From JAYSYM01 sp964543475 (GTDB taxonomy: Bacteria > Bdellovibrionota > Bdellovibrionia > Bdellovibrionales > JAMPXM01), in contig CAZIYJ010000011.1 in NCBI GenBank assembly GCA_964543475.1, forward strand, positions 1 through 64,000: DNA of 64,000 bases, read 5' to 3'. The notes beneath the pieces were generated by a model. The model was given only the letters and a program-made list of their open reading frames with translations, had not been told where the DNA came from and searched no databases. The position numbers and the translations under genes are program-made. Each line of letters begins with the position of its first letter. The stretch's first letter is position 1. This document shows positions 33,510-41,453 of this stretch, piece after piece.

Positions 33510-33959
33510 GACGAACGACTCCTGCCGTTAACAAAATGGTTAATCGTTAATATGAGTTTTTGATACTGAGAAGCTCTATTGCGCTAACGGGTATTCATGA
33601 AATCATTTTGCCCGAGGTTGAGTAGACTGTTACCTGCCCTATATTATTATTGCCCCACATAGGGCTGTGACTTGCCGATACGGATCACTACGGTGATTCA
33701 ACTGTTGTCCAGCAATCACTACGCTAAGACGCTCTCTGGATTAATAAGCGGGATTAGATCGTTGCTTACTAAATGATCGATGGTGTGACCTAGGAGCTTC
33801 TTCAAATCACCCCCTTCGAAGTTTTCGTACACATATATGGGAACAGTCAGTAGATGCGCCCACGCTCTAGGCGGTGGCTCTCGCTTAACAACGATAAGAG
33901 TGAACCTTCAGTTGCCCCAATTCAAAACCACAGGTAGCCTAGCTCTGAGTAGGGATTAT
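33510..33959. other. Gene-free right end of the element
   Basis: No supported gene lies here. There is a TTAA-rich stretch just after the HTH gene promoter (33,525-33,550), and an imperfect repeat at 33,801-33,835 of the integrase 5' end. A 48-codon open frame runs across attR but has no ribosome site and is probably chance or a remnant. Confidence 0.6.
33801..33835 (+). repeat. Right copy of the imperfect direct repeat
   Basis: TTCAAA, CCC, TCGAAG and TTTCGTACAC appear in the same order as at 23,600-23,632 with small insertions; I count about 30 matching positions out of 40 by eye. It lies about 125 bp left of attR. Confidence 0.5.
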
Positions 33960-33981
33960 GATTCCCTCCTCCCGAGCCATT
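33960..33981 (+). repeat. Right attachment site (attR core)
   Basis: An exact copy of the 22-bp tRNA-Asn 3' end found at 23,499-23,520. The chromosome resumes right of it with the displaced tRNA terminator. Confidence 0.95.
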
Positions 33982-33986
33982 AAAAA

Positions 33987-34010
33987 AGCCATCCAATCTG
34001 GATGGCTCTC
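33987..34010 (+). terminator. Displaced terminator of tRNA-Asn
   Basis: An 8-bp stem (33987-33994 with 34000-34007) with a 5-nt loop and a T-rich tail begins 6 nt after the att core. Before insertion it would have followed directly after the tRNA gene. Confidence 0.75.
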
Positions 34011-34042
34011 GTTTACCCCTTGTTTACTACAGACTCTCCGAC

Positions 34043-34618
34043 CTAAAGACCGCGAGCTGTTTTTTCAACCTGGATATCTTCGCTCATTTCCTTCAGAAGT
34101 CGCTGAGTATCACCGCGCGAAAGAACAAGCTTTTCACTCACAGCTTCAAGCTTCGAAGTTTCAATTTCTTTTCCTTTGTAAACTTTTTGAAGATCTTTTA
34201 GCGAGAGGCCCATCTCTTTAACGCCAGACAAATCTTTTTGTTCAGCAAGAATAATCGCACGAGCAATGTAGGTTGCTGCGTAATCAGTGATTTCGTATTT
34301 ATCAGCGATCTTTACGACGCGAGCATCAGAACTTTTAAAGGATTCAGGAGTTGCAGCAACTTGCAACGCAAACATATTGCGGTGGCGTGGTCGTCTGTCG
34401 TTTCGACCATCATTGCGATGTCCTCGGTGATCTTGTCGGTGATCATTCCGATCTCGTCGAACATGACCGCGTCCGATGGGTCGATGATCATTTGGAGCTG
34501 CAACTGCTGCTCCAATAATTACCGCTGCAGTTAATACATCTGTGCCAGTGCAAGCAGTTGTACTTGCAATTGTTAAAACTGCCATACCGATGGCTACTAC
34601 TGATCTGATTTTTTTCAT
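34043..34618 (-). CDS. Exported His/Arg/Asp-rich protein
   Basis: The ATG at 34,618 (GGGGGA ahead) gives 191 residues; a longer frame lacks a ribosome site. It has a signal peptide (about 1-22) whose end, TACTG, may be a weak lipobox. Residues 43-80 are a low-complexity run of H, R, N and D (for example RNDHRQDHRGHRND) that could bind metal ions or nucleotides. The C-terminal half is helical and charged. No family is recognised. Confidence 0.7.
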   Translation of the reverse strand: MKKIRSVVAIGMAVLTIASTTACTGTDVLTAAVIIGAAVAAPNDHRPIGRGHVRRDRNDHRQDHRGHRNDGRNDRRPRHRNMFALQVAATPESFKSSDARVVKIADKYEITDYAATYIARAIILAEQKDLSGVKEMGLSLKDLQKVYKGKEIETSKLEAVSEKLVLSRGDTQRLLKEMSEDIQVEKTARGL

Positions 34619-34802
34619 TATTCCCCCAATTGGTAACGAAGTGCCCCTGATTCGGAGCTTGTTTAATATCGCAAGGTACTTTAGCGAAACTCGTGCCATC
34701 GTCAGATCGGCCGTACTCTTAAGAGCCGGTGCAAAAAGGCCCTGGACATAATTAAGGAACGAAGCGAAAGTTAAATACGCAATTCAACACAACAGAAAAT
34801 AA

Positions 34803-36032
34803 ATGCCACTCGATTTTAAAAAGCTCCTCAGTGCCCGATTTATGTTTACGTTTGCCGTGCAGATGCAGGCGGTGGTGCTTGGCTGGCGAATTTATGAGTT
34901 GCTGCAAGATCCTCTCTACTTAGGCTTTATCGGACTTGCCGAAGCAGTACCTGCGATCGGCTTAGCGCTTTACGCAGGCTACTTAGTAGATCGAATGAAG
35001 CCACTTCTCGTTTACCGACGAGTGATGTACGTAAGCTTTCTCTCTGGGATAATCGTTTTAGCTGAACATATTTATCACTCTGACCTCACTCTCGCGGCAC
35101 AAGTCACAATGCTTTATTCTGCGGCTTTCTTAACAGGCCTGGCGCGGTCTTTCTCTCAGCCGGCCATTTACGCCTCTGTTCCGCGGATGGTGAACCGCAG
35201 CGACCTCATGCGAGCTACGGCAATGATGAGCTCAGCCATGCAAGTGGCGCGAATTGCTGGGCCCGCATTCGGCGGATTCGTTTTTGGATTTTTTGGCGCC
35301 GTGGCTTCTTCGTCAATAGTCTGTTTGATCTTGCTCGGTGCAATCGGCTCGATGCTTTTGATTAAAAAAGAAATTCCTTCTCCCGAAACACTCCACAAGC
35401 ATGCATCGATAAAAGATGAACTGTTATCGGGCGCTCGATTTGTGTTTAAGCACCCAATCTTATTGCCAGCACTAAGCCTCGACATGATTTCAGTTTTGTT
35501 CGGAGGAGTGACGGCACTTCTCCCTATTTTCGCGAGCAATATTTTGATGGTCGGCCCAAAAGGATTAGGAGCTTTGCGAGCCGCTCCAGCTATAGGTGCT
35601 GCGATCATGACTATTTATCTTTCGCGATCTAATAATCGAATGCGTACCGGAGGCTGGCTCTTTAGCTCGGTCGCCGCTTTCGGAGTTTGTATATTAGTTT
35701 TTGGCCTGAGTCGGGACTTCTATCTCTCGCTTGCAGCGTTGGCATTTAGCGGAGCATTTGACAGCATCAGCATGATCATTCGCTCAGGTGCCGTTCAACT
35801 TGCATCACCCGATCACATGCGCGGAAAAATCTCGGCAGTAAACTCAATCTTCATCGGTTCAAGTAACGAGCTTGGCGAACTCGAATCTGGAATCGCAGCA
35901 AAAATATTTGGAACTGTCCCCGCAGTTTACCTTGGCGGAATCGTCTGCCTCATAACCGTTGCCGCTACGGCTTACCTCTCCCCTACTCTGCGCCGCTTGG
36001 ACTTAAGCAAGCTTGATGAAAGACACCAATGA
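34803..36032 (+). CDS. MFS transporter (MFS_3/EntS-like)
   Basis: The 409-residue protein has about twelve hydrophobic helices and the MFS loop motif LVDRMKPLLVYRR between TM2 and TM3. The N-terminal FMFTFAVQMQAVVLGWRIYELLQDPLYLG is typical of the enterobactin-exporter-like MFS_3 family. It would export a small molecule across the inner membrane, substrate unknown. The stop overlaps the VOC gene start (ATGA), so the two are coexpressed. Confidence 0.85.
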   Translation: MPLDFKKLLSARFMFTFAVQMQAVVLGWRIYELLQDPLYLGFIGLAEAVPAIGLALYAGYLVDRMKPLLVYRRVMYVSFLSGIIVLAEHIYHSDLTLAAQVTMLYSAAFLTGLARSFSQPAIYASVPRMVNRSDLMRATAMMSSAMQVARIAGPAFGGFVFGFFGAVASSSIVCLILLGAIGSMLLIKKEIPSPETLHKHASIKDELLSGARFVFKHPILLPALSLDMISVLFGGVTALLPIFASNILMVGPKGLGALRAAPAIGAAIMTIYLSRSNNRMRTGGWLFSSVAAFGVCILVFGLSRDFYLSLAALAFSGAFDSISMIIRSGAVQLASPDHMRGKISAVNSIFIGSSNELGELESGIAAKIFGTVPAVYLGGIVCLITVAATAYLSPTLRRLDLSKLDERHQ

Positions 36033-36385
36033 ATCTAAATCACGTCCACCTTGGGACTAAAAATATAGATGCCTTTCAAAACTTCTATAAACACTACTTT
36101 GGTTTCGAGAAAACTTTTGATCACGGCCAAGGCGCATTTCTTAAGAATGGCAGCGGATTTCTTATCGCCGCCGATCCGGTCGATGCTTTGCCCGAATTAC
36201 CAGATTGGTATCACTTGGGATTTTGCTTAGAAAGCGAAGCAGAAGTATTCGAGACTTACAAAAAGATGAAAGATGGAAACGCCAACATTGTACGCGACAT
36301 GCGAGCCGAAGCAGGGTCATACGCATCGTTCTTTGTAAAAGACCCTGACGGCAATAAGCTTGAGATCAGCTGGCACCACGATTAG
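36029..36385 (+). CDS. Glyoxalase/bleomycin-resistance (VOC) family protein
   Basis: The 118-residue single-domain protein has the VOC pattern: LNHVHLGTKNIDAFQNFYKHYFGF at the N-terminus (His5 a metal ligand) and FFVKDPDGNKLEISWH at the C-terminus (Glu as ligand). Such proteins detoxify methylglyoxal-type compounds or bind antibiotics. It overlaps the MFS gene by 4 bp, which suggests a resistance or detoxification pair. Confidence 0.85.
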   Translation: MNLNHVHLGTKNIDAFQNFYKHYFGFEKTFDHGQGAFLKNGSGFLIAADPVDALPELPDWYHLGFCLESEAEVFETYKKMKDGNANIVRDMRAEAGSYASFFVKDPDGNKLEISWHHD

Positions 36386-36462
36386 TGCTCTACAGGTAAC
36401 GATACGACTTTAGTTTTTTACACCGCGAGAAACCTTTTTCCCATCCTTAGCATTGCATTTTG

Positions 36463-37041
36463 CTATCTCAAAAGAAGTCTATTTTTCCTTCTCGCCCTCG
36501 CAGCTTTTTCTAAGTAGCTTTCACGAGCTTCATAGCCATGCTGCCGCTCAACACGATTTCCCGTTAAGTAATCTTTGAGGCCCCAGACTTCAAAAGCGGT
36601 GGCAAGAACTCTCGTGTACGCTAGTGCTTGCCAAAACTTTCCGAAGCTTTTCCCCTTGCGAGCGCCAGTGACATGTCGAGCGATGAGACTCGTGATTGAT
36701 CGTAAGAAATTTTGAAAGCTCTTGCGATCAGTGATGCGAATTTGAAAATGAATATGATTACCCATATTAACAAATTGCTTTAGTTCGATTTTAAAATTTT
36801 CAGCTTTCAACTTAATTAAGCCGTCAATCCACTTCGCATTTGCCTTCGCAAGCATCGAAAGCTTCCCTCTCGCCTTATCGGACTTTAAAACTAAGTGAAT
36901 CCATTTTTTAGTTGCAAGCGGACGTCTCAGCTTTCGCTTACCCTTAGACTTTTCTCCACCATGAGTTAACCTTCGCTTCTGCTCTCGTTTTGCTGCGGGA
37001 GTTTCAAGTTGATCAAAAAGATTTCTCTGAAGTGTTCGCAT
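36463..37041 (-). CDS. REP-associated tyrosine transposase-like (RAYT/Y1) protein
   Basis: The 192-residue protein from the ATG at 37,041 has the Y1 HuH signature NMGNHIHFQI (His-hydrophobic-His), then FLRSITSLIARHVTGARKGKS, FWQALAYTRVL and a Tyr in LKDYLTGN as likely nucleophile. This is the RAYT subgroup of the IS200/IS605 superfamily, single-copy proteins linked to REP palindromes rather than to an IS. The N-terminus is unusually basic. I saw no REP sequences near it. The 37,042-37,333 gap has no recognisable feature. Confidence 0.82.
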   Translation of the reverse strand: MRTLQRNLFDQLETPAAKREQKRRLTHGGEKSKGKRKLRRPLATKKWIHLVLKSDKARGKLSMLAKANAKWIDGLIKLKAENFKIELKQFVNMGNHIHFQIRITDRKSFQNFLRSITSLIARHVTGARKGKSFGKFWQALAYTRVLATAFEVWGLKDYLTGNRVERQHGYEARESYLEKAARARRKNRLLLR

Positions 37042-37333
37042 CGAGGGGCAATATAATTTTGTCTCGCAAATCAATCAATAAGAAATGCCATTCACAACAA
37101 AATTAGTTTACTCCGACAAATAAAACCTCTTACGTAAGAATATTTTAAGAGATCGCCTCGCCCTTGCGAATAGCCGCTGCGGAATTAGCGCAATCACCGT
37201 TCTGCTTTCCCGAGCAACGCTAGAATGTTAGAGTCATACTTAAGATAGACAGTGTTGGGCAACATTGAAGGCGAGTGTCTCAGAATGAGATCACGAAGAG
37301 CTTTCTGCGATTTAATACTGTTAGAATAACATC

Positions 37334-38203
37334 ATGATTAACGAATTATGGAATCGATTCCCACGTCTGCTCGAAGAGAATATAAACGGTCTTCTCGAAG
37401 GCTCTGGGCCAAATCGAATGAAGTCCTTCCATCTTTATAAAGCCTGCAAGTCTGAAGGGCTCTGGAAAGACAGCTTCGATAAATTTGCCGAACATTTAGA
37501 TGCTTTTTTTGTTCGACCTAAATTCGAGCGCACAAAAAGTTCTTTTGACCGTTATTTAAGTAAGCCCATGGATCACGAGCTCTTTGAAGAGTTCTATCTT
37601 GATTTCAGAACAGCTGATGTAAATGAAAAGTCAGTTTATGAAATTGCAAGCTGGGCTCACAATATTATGCGCGCTCAAAAGAAGTCTCAAAAAATTGAAA
37701 CAGCCGCAGTAACTTCGTTAGATGTGATGACTCGCACTCTTAAGTCGATTGTGAATCCATCGTTTTATTCAAAAGCTCGCGACATCGAGTTTGATGACTT
37801 CTCTCACGCCTGGAAGAAGGTGGTCTTCAAACTTTACGGTCAAAAATACGATCACGAATTAAACTCACTCGTTGAAGAACTTGATCGTATTAACGTTGAA
37901 CTTAAGCTCACTGAACAAGAGACAACTCAAAGCGGTCTCACTCCAGTTATTCCACTCACTCAACTTGAAATTGATTGGACACTCGCTGTTTATGCTTCTG
38001 CCATCGAAGAGAAACCTGCTCCAAAATTTCCGCTACCACAAGGTCCATCAAAACGGCTTTTGCTCGAGCTAGAGAGAGTTGTTACGCTTTATCAAATTGT
38101 GCAGATCACAAGCCAACCAGAACTGCTTCGTCATCGCTCGAATATCAGAGTGACTTTGCTTGATCGATGCGATGTTTTGCTCGGGAAAAAAGCTGCGGCG
38201 TAA
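37334..38203 (+). CDS. Hypothetical cytoplasmic protein
   Basis: The 289-residue protein is mostly helical, without signal peptide or TM segment. It includes ELWNRFPRLLEENINGLLEG at the N-terminus and a C-terminal QPELLRHRSNIRVTLLDRCD. I do not recognise a family. It is followed by a 111-bp gap and the small membrane-protein gene. The gene lies alone, with no operon partner clearly indicated. Confidence 0.65.
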   Translation: MINELWNRFPRLLEENINGLLEGSGPNRMKSFHLYKACKSEGLWKDSFDKFAEHLDAFFVRPKFERTKSSFDRYLSKPMDHELFEEFYLDFRTADVNEKSVYEIASWAHNIMRAQKKSQKIETAAVTSLDVMTRTLKSIVNPSFYSKARDIEFDDFSHAWKKVVFKLYGQKYDHELNSLVEELDRINVELKLTEQETTQSGLTPVIPLTQLEIDWTLAVYASAIEEKPAPKFPLPQGPSKRLLLELERVVTLYQIVQITSQPELLRHRSNIRVTLLDRCDVLLGKKAAA

Positions 38204-38314
38204 AGTCTCATCCGAAGTTGTTCCTAAACCTAGAGATTCAATACACAAGGACAGAAAGACTCTGCTGCCTGCCCAACCTAAGATTGGGCCACAAACTTTC
38301 CCATAGGAGGAATT

Positions 38315-38581
38315 ATGGCAGTAGTTAAGAACAAAAGTTTTTTTGGTGGATCAATGTGGCGTAACGTTTTCATCACAGCAGGCATTGCTATTGTAGCTCC
38401 TTATGTGATTCGTCGAGTCCTTCCGCTTCTTCGCAAAGATCCGATGGACGTTAAACCACGAGATTGGGCTATCGCCGGAAAAGATTCAGTTCGCGATGTA
38501 GCTGATGATCTCGGAGTTGGTGGCGTGTCTGGCACAATTAACCGTGCTGTTGATCGCGTTACTGATCGCCTTCCGCACTGA
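38315..38581 (+). CDS. Small single-pass membrane protein
   Basis: The ATG has an ideal ribosome site (TAGGAGGAATT). The 88-residue protein has one TM segment (about 15-33, NVFITAGIAIVAPYVIRR) and a C-terminal soluble part DVADDLGVGGVSGTINRAVDRVTDRLPH that looks amphipathic. Its strong translation signal and a tight terminator suggest high expression, perhaps as a stress or envelope protein. No family is recognised. Confidence 0.7.
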   Translation: MAVVKNKSFFGGSMWRNVFITAGIAIVAPYVIRRVLPLLRKDPMDVKPRDWAIAGKDSVRDVADDLGVGGVSGTINRAVDRVTDRLPH

Positions 38582-38612
38582 TCGTTTGCGCTTGATTCTG
38601 TAGATTAAAAAA

Positions 38613-38643
38613 AACGGCGTTCTCGAAAGAGAACGCCGTTTTT
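38613..38643. terminator. Bidirectional intrinsic terminator
   Basis: A 12-bp perfect stem (38613-38624 with 38629-38640), loop GAAA, with A-run before and T-run after. It separates the convergent genes at 38,315 and 38,676 and can work on both strands. Confidence 0.92.
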
Positions 38644-38675
38644 ATTTATGATTAACTCTTCAAAAACTTAATGAG

Positions 38676-39089
38676 CTACTGAATTGAAGACTTCGAAAAA
38701 TCGGGCTTTTGCTCTGCATCGAAGGCGAATAGTAATCCGACCCCAACTGCTACCAATGCTAGTGCGCCACCAACTAAATACCATGGCTGCTCTTGCATGC
38801 GCTTAACACCTGTATCTGCGAAGTCATGACTACGAGCCATTACACGATTGGCGATCTGGCCAGCTATGCGATTAAGCTGCGGCTCAAGTGTCTGCATAAG
38901 AGAACTTACGCCCTTCGCAATCGTTTCTTCAAACGCATCACCACTTCCAGAATTCATTGATGTTGCTCCAGAGTTCATTGACGTTGACTGATTGCTACTG
39001 CTACTTGCGCTCGCGCTTTGTGTTTGCGGCTTATTAGCAGAAGCTTGTGTTTTCGAGGCAGGCTGTGACTGAGACTGATTGTTTGGCAT
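38676..39089 (-). CDS. Low-complexity Ser/Gln-rich protein with C-terminal TM (DUF883-like tail)
   Basis: The ATG at 39,089 has GGAGG 9 nt ahead, so it is preferred over one eight codons upstream. The 137 residues have an N-terminal half rich in S, Q and N (two near-repeats TSMNSGA and TSMNSGS), a helix and then a TM segment ending QEQPWYLVGGALALVAVGVG, similar to the tail of ElaB/DUF883 proteins that anchor to membranes and ribosomes. It converges on the other small membrane protein. Confidence 0.7.
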   Translation of the reverse strand: MPNNQSQSQPASKTQASANKPQTQSASASSSSNQSTSMNSGATSMNSGSGDAFEETIAKGVSSLMQTLEPQLNRIAGQIANRVMARSHDFADTGVKRMQEQPWYLVGGALALVAVGVGLLFAFDAEQKPDFSKSSIQ

Positions 39090-39324
39090 TTTGTGTTCCT
39101 CCATTTCGAACATTTCGAACGGCCTACCTTAGCTAGAAAGTTGAGAGATTTCTTCTCGATGGTGTGAAGCTACTCGCACAATTCAATTTTTCTTCCGTTT
39201 TTGCGCGAGCTCAGTTACTTTTTTTCATTCAGTAATTAATGCAACTTATTGAAATTGCAGGGTTTTTAGTGCGCCTTAGAGGGTAAAAACGCTGGCCCGC
39301 CGATAGCAGTGATTTAAAGACCTT

Positions 39325-40668
39325 ATGGTTCACTCACGACTCAAACGTATCGCAACTCTATCTCTCGGACTTACTTTTGCGACCCTTGCCTATGCGTTTG
39401 ATTACTCCGATATTCCAGTCGACGAATCAGCCCTGTCGCTTTCGCAGCCACTTGGCTCACAACCAGAAATTCGATCAATTACCCGCTACGAAATGCTCCC
39501 GCACGAGATCGACCGTCGCTTCACTTGCTTTAACCCAGCCACAAGCGTGAGATTTGTCGTCGACATCCATCACACAAATGACCTAGCCCACACTGCCACT
39601 CTACAACTCATAAATCCTGTAGGAGTTGTTGAAGCAAGTTTTCTCTCGAAAGCATCGCGCCTACCACGCTACCCCGACATAAATTTAGATAGCTACAAGG
39701 TGCGATTTGGAGAAGAACTCTCGACTCTTGTCATCAATGCACAGCGCTTATCAAAGAGCCGTGAACAAAAGAAGGTCTCTGGTCTTTTACAAACTGATCA
39801 GAGAGTTGAAATCGTCACTTGCACAGATGAGTTATTTAATCCGAATTCTCTAGTTGCACTCGACGCGCCCTTTGAATCTCAACTCAATGAAGTATTACTC
39901 CCAGCAGAACGGCTTCCAAAGAGCATGTGTTCAATCACAACGATAGCTAACAACAAAGCAAAGTTCATTTGCAGCGCTGTTTTGATAGGTCCAAACCTAG
40001 CGCTCACTGCCAATCACTGTCTCGCCAAAATCAAAGATCAGTCAGCACAACTCAACTGCGGAGCGAACACGGTTGCACGAATAAATGTAAAAGAAAGCGT
40101 TAGCAATCCGATTCATGATCAAGAGCAATGGCGCGTATCAAGCGACGTAGCAATCTTAAAGCTCGAATCTGATATTGCCTTACCTCCGGCTTTGCTTGCT
40201 GCTACCCCAAGCGAAGGCGCCGACTTGCTTTTCGCACAAACTGACGCCTGCGGAGCATTCGGCTACGGAAACCAGTTCGATGGCCGCGGCGGGATCCTTC
40301 ACGGAGTTAAGTTTGCGACACCCCCCGAAGAACTTGGTGGCTTAAACTTAAGTCTCGATAATTTCCAGAGCGAAAAACTCATCACTTCTGATCCGCGCTT
40401 TTTCTTACGACCGGGTGATTCTGGCGGAGGCGTTATTTGCAAACGCGGAGACGAAGATGTTGTCGTTGGCATTCACTCGTTTAGCTTCCCGATTGACTCA
40501 ACCGTGAACTCTGCGTCGGTCGGCCACAACTTTGATTGGCTGATCGAACAAATTAATAAGATAAATGGTGTCAATGAAGTCCAAATTCCTTCAAGCCAAA
40601 CGATCGATCCATCACAAGATCCCAATCTTGGTGAGCAATCTGCTCTAATTAATAGCGAAAATATCTAG
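39325..40668 (+). CDS. Exported trypsin-like serine protease (S1)
   Basis: The 447-residue protein has a signal peptide (about 1-24), an uncharacterised N-terminal domain (about 25-195) and a chymotrypsin-fold domain with the catalytic triad His231 (LTANHCL), Asp274 (SSDVAILKL) and Ser366 (PGDSGGG), plus several Cys that could form disulfides. The N-terminal extension is longer than in plain trypsins and may be a propeptide or targeting domain. A predatory or nutrient-acquisition role is inference. It is monocistronic by position. Confidence 0.9.
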   Translation: MVHSRLKRIATLSLGLTFATLAYAFDYSDIPVDESALSLSQPLGSQPEIRSITRYEMLPHEIDRRFTCFNPATSVRFVVDIHHTNDLAHTATLQLINPVGVVEASFLSKASRLPRYPDINLDSYKVRFGEELSTLVINAQRLSKSREQKKVSGLLQTDQRVEIVTCTDELFNPNSLVALDAPFESQLNEVLLPAERLPKSMCSITTIANNKAKFICSAVLIGPNLALTANHCLAKIKDQSAQLNCGANTVARINVKESVSNPIHDQEQWRVSSDVAILKLESDIALPPALLAATPSEGADLLFAQTDACGAFGYGNQFDGRGGILHGVKFATPPEELGGLNLSLDNFQSEKLITSDPRFFLRPGDSGGGVICKRGDEDVVVGIHSFSFPIDSTVNSASVGHNFDWLIEQINKINGVNEVQIPSSQTIDPSQDPNLGEQSALINSENI

Positions 40669-40696
40669 TCCTGGTAGCAAAAGGGTCCCAAACCTA

Positions 40697-40713
40697 TTGG
40701 CAAGACTCTTGCT
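40697..40713 (+). promoter_or_regulatory. Sigma-54 (RpoN) promoter
   Basis: TTGGCAAG, four bases, TTGCT: the GG-N10-GC spacing is exact and 11 of the core positions fit the -24/-12 consensus. Transcription would start near 40,725, leaving a 38-nt leader before the ATG of the DUF4360 gene. Confidence 0.7.
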
Positions 40714-40762
40714 CTACCCTTTCTGTGTGTCACCTGACGTGACTCACAATAGGGGGAAGTTC

Positions 40763-41359
40763 ATGAAGAAGTTTTTATTGGCTCTAGGGATGATAGTTAG
40801 CGCCTCGGCCGCGAACGCACAAAGTGGTTTGCAGTTGGGTTTACCTGAACACGGCGGAACCGCTTGTCCTCAAGGGACAGTGAGCGCATCGGTAAGCCCC
40901 GACGGAAACGAAGTAAGTATTCTCTTTGATCAATACGTAGCTGAAGCTGGCGGAAGCACAGGCAAATCTCTTGATCGAAAATCTTGTAACATCGCAATTC
41001 CAGTTTTAGTTCCACAAGGATACAGCGTAAGTATTTTCCAAGTCGACTACCGAGGTTTCGCTGCGATTCCAAGAGGCGGACGCGGTCAATTTAACGTTGA
41101 GTATTTCTTTGCCGGCAGCCGAGGAGTTCGCACAACAAAAAATCTTCGAGCAGGTTCTGAAAGCGACTACATATTCACAGATCGTCTTCAAGCTACGGCA
41201 CTTGTTTGGTCAGCGTGTGGCGCCAGCACTAACCTTCGCATGAACACAAGCATGCTAGTTGGAAGCAACAGTCGACGAGATCAGGCAATGGCGACTGTCG
41301 ACTCGATCGATGTGTCGAACGGCATCGTCTATCACGTTCAGTGGAAGCGTTGCTACTAA
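40763..41359 (+). CDS. DUF4360 secreted protein
   Basis: The ATG at 40,763 is used because AGGGGGAAG lies ahead of it and the upstream extension has no ribosome site. The 198-residue protein has a signal peptide (to NAQ, about 20) and the DUF4360 pattern: GGTACPQGTVSASV, LFDQYVAEAGGS, SCNIAIPVLVPQGYSV, VDYRGFAAIPRG, WSACGASTNLRMNTSM. Conserved Cys pairs suggest disulfides. The family is secreted and of unknown function. It is likely expressed from the sigma-54 promoter at 40,697. Confidence 0.85.
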   Translation: MKKFLLALGMIVSASAANAQSGLQLGLPEHGGTACPQGTVSASVSPDGNEVSILFDQYVAEAGGSTGKSLDRKSCNIAIPVLVPQGYSVSIFQVDYRGFAAIPRGGRGQFNVEYFFAGSRGVRTTKNLRAGSESDYIFTDRLQATALVWSACGASTNLRMNTSMLVGSNSRRDQAMATVDSIDVSNGIVYHVQWKRCY

Positions 41360-41453
41360 GATAGAAATTTAAAGTTAAAGAATCAAATTTGGAAGGCGGT
41401 CGTCGGCTGATGGGGGATCACGGCGGTCGCCTCTCCTTTTTTAGGTTCTGGTT

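Larger units (their letters stand above)
23499..33981. mobile_element. 10.5-kb integrative element in tRNA-Asn (satellite-like, with restriction cargo)
   Basis: Exact 22-bp repeats at 23,499-23,520 (3' end of tRNA-Asn) and 33,960-33,981 bound the element; the tyrosine integrase is the first gene inside. It carries a VapE-like helicase and primase but no capsid or conjugation genes, so it resembles a phage satellite or a simple integrative island rather than a prophage or ICE. Cargo is a DUF262-DUF1524 nuclease, a C5-methyltransferase and a PD-(D/E)xK-like protein. The native tRNA terminator is now found immediately right of the second repeat. Confidence 0.9.

Noticed and set aside
33958..34221. 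87-codon frame crossing the right att site
   Set aside because: It begins inside the att repeat and overlaps a lipoprotein gene on the other strand; it is most likely chance.
39299..39306. GCCGATAG, a good match to the FliA (sigma-28) -10 element, ahead of the serine protease gene
   Set aside because: No TAAA at the required upstream spacing; the 8 bases at -35 do not match, so the -10 alone is not evidence.
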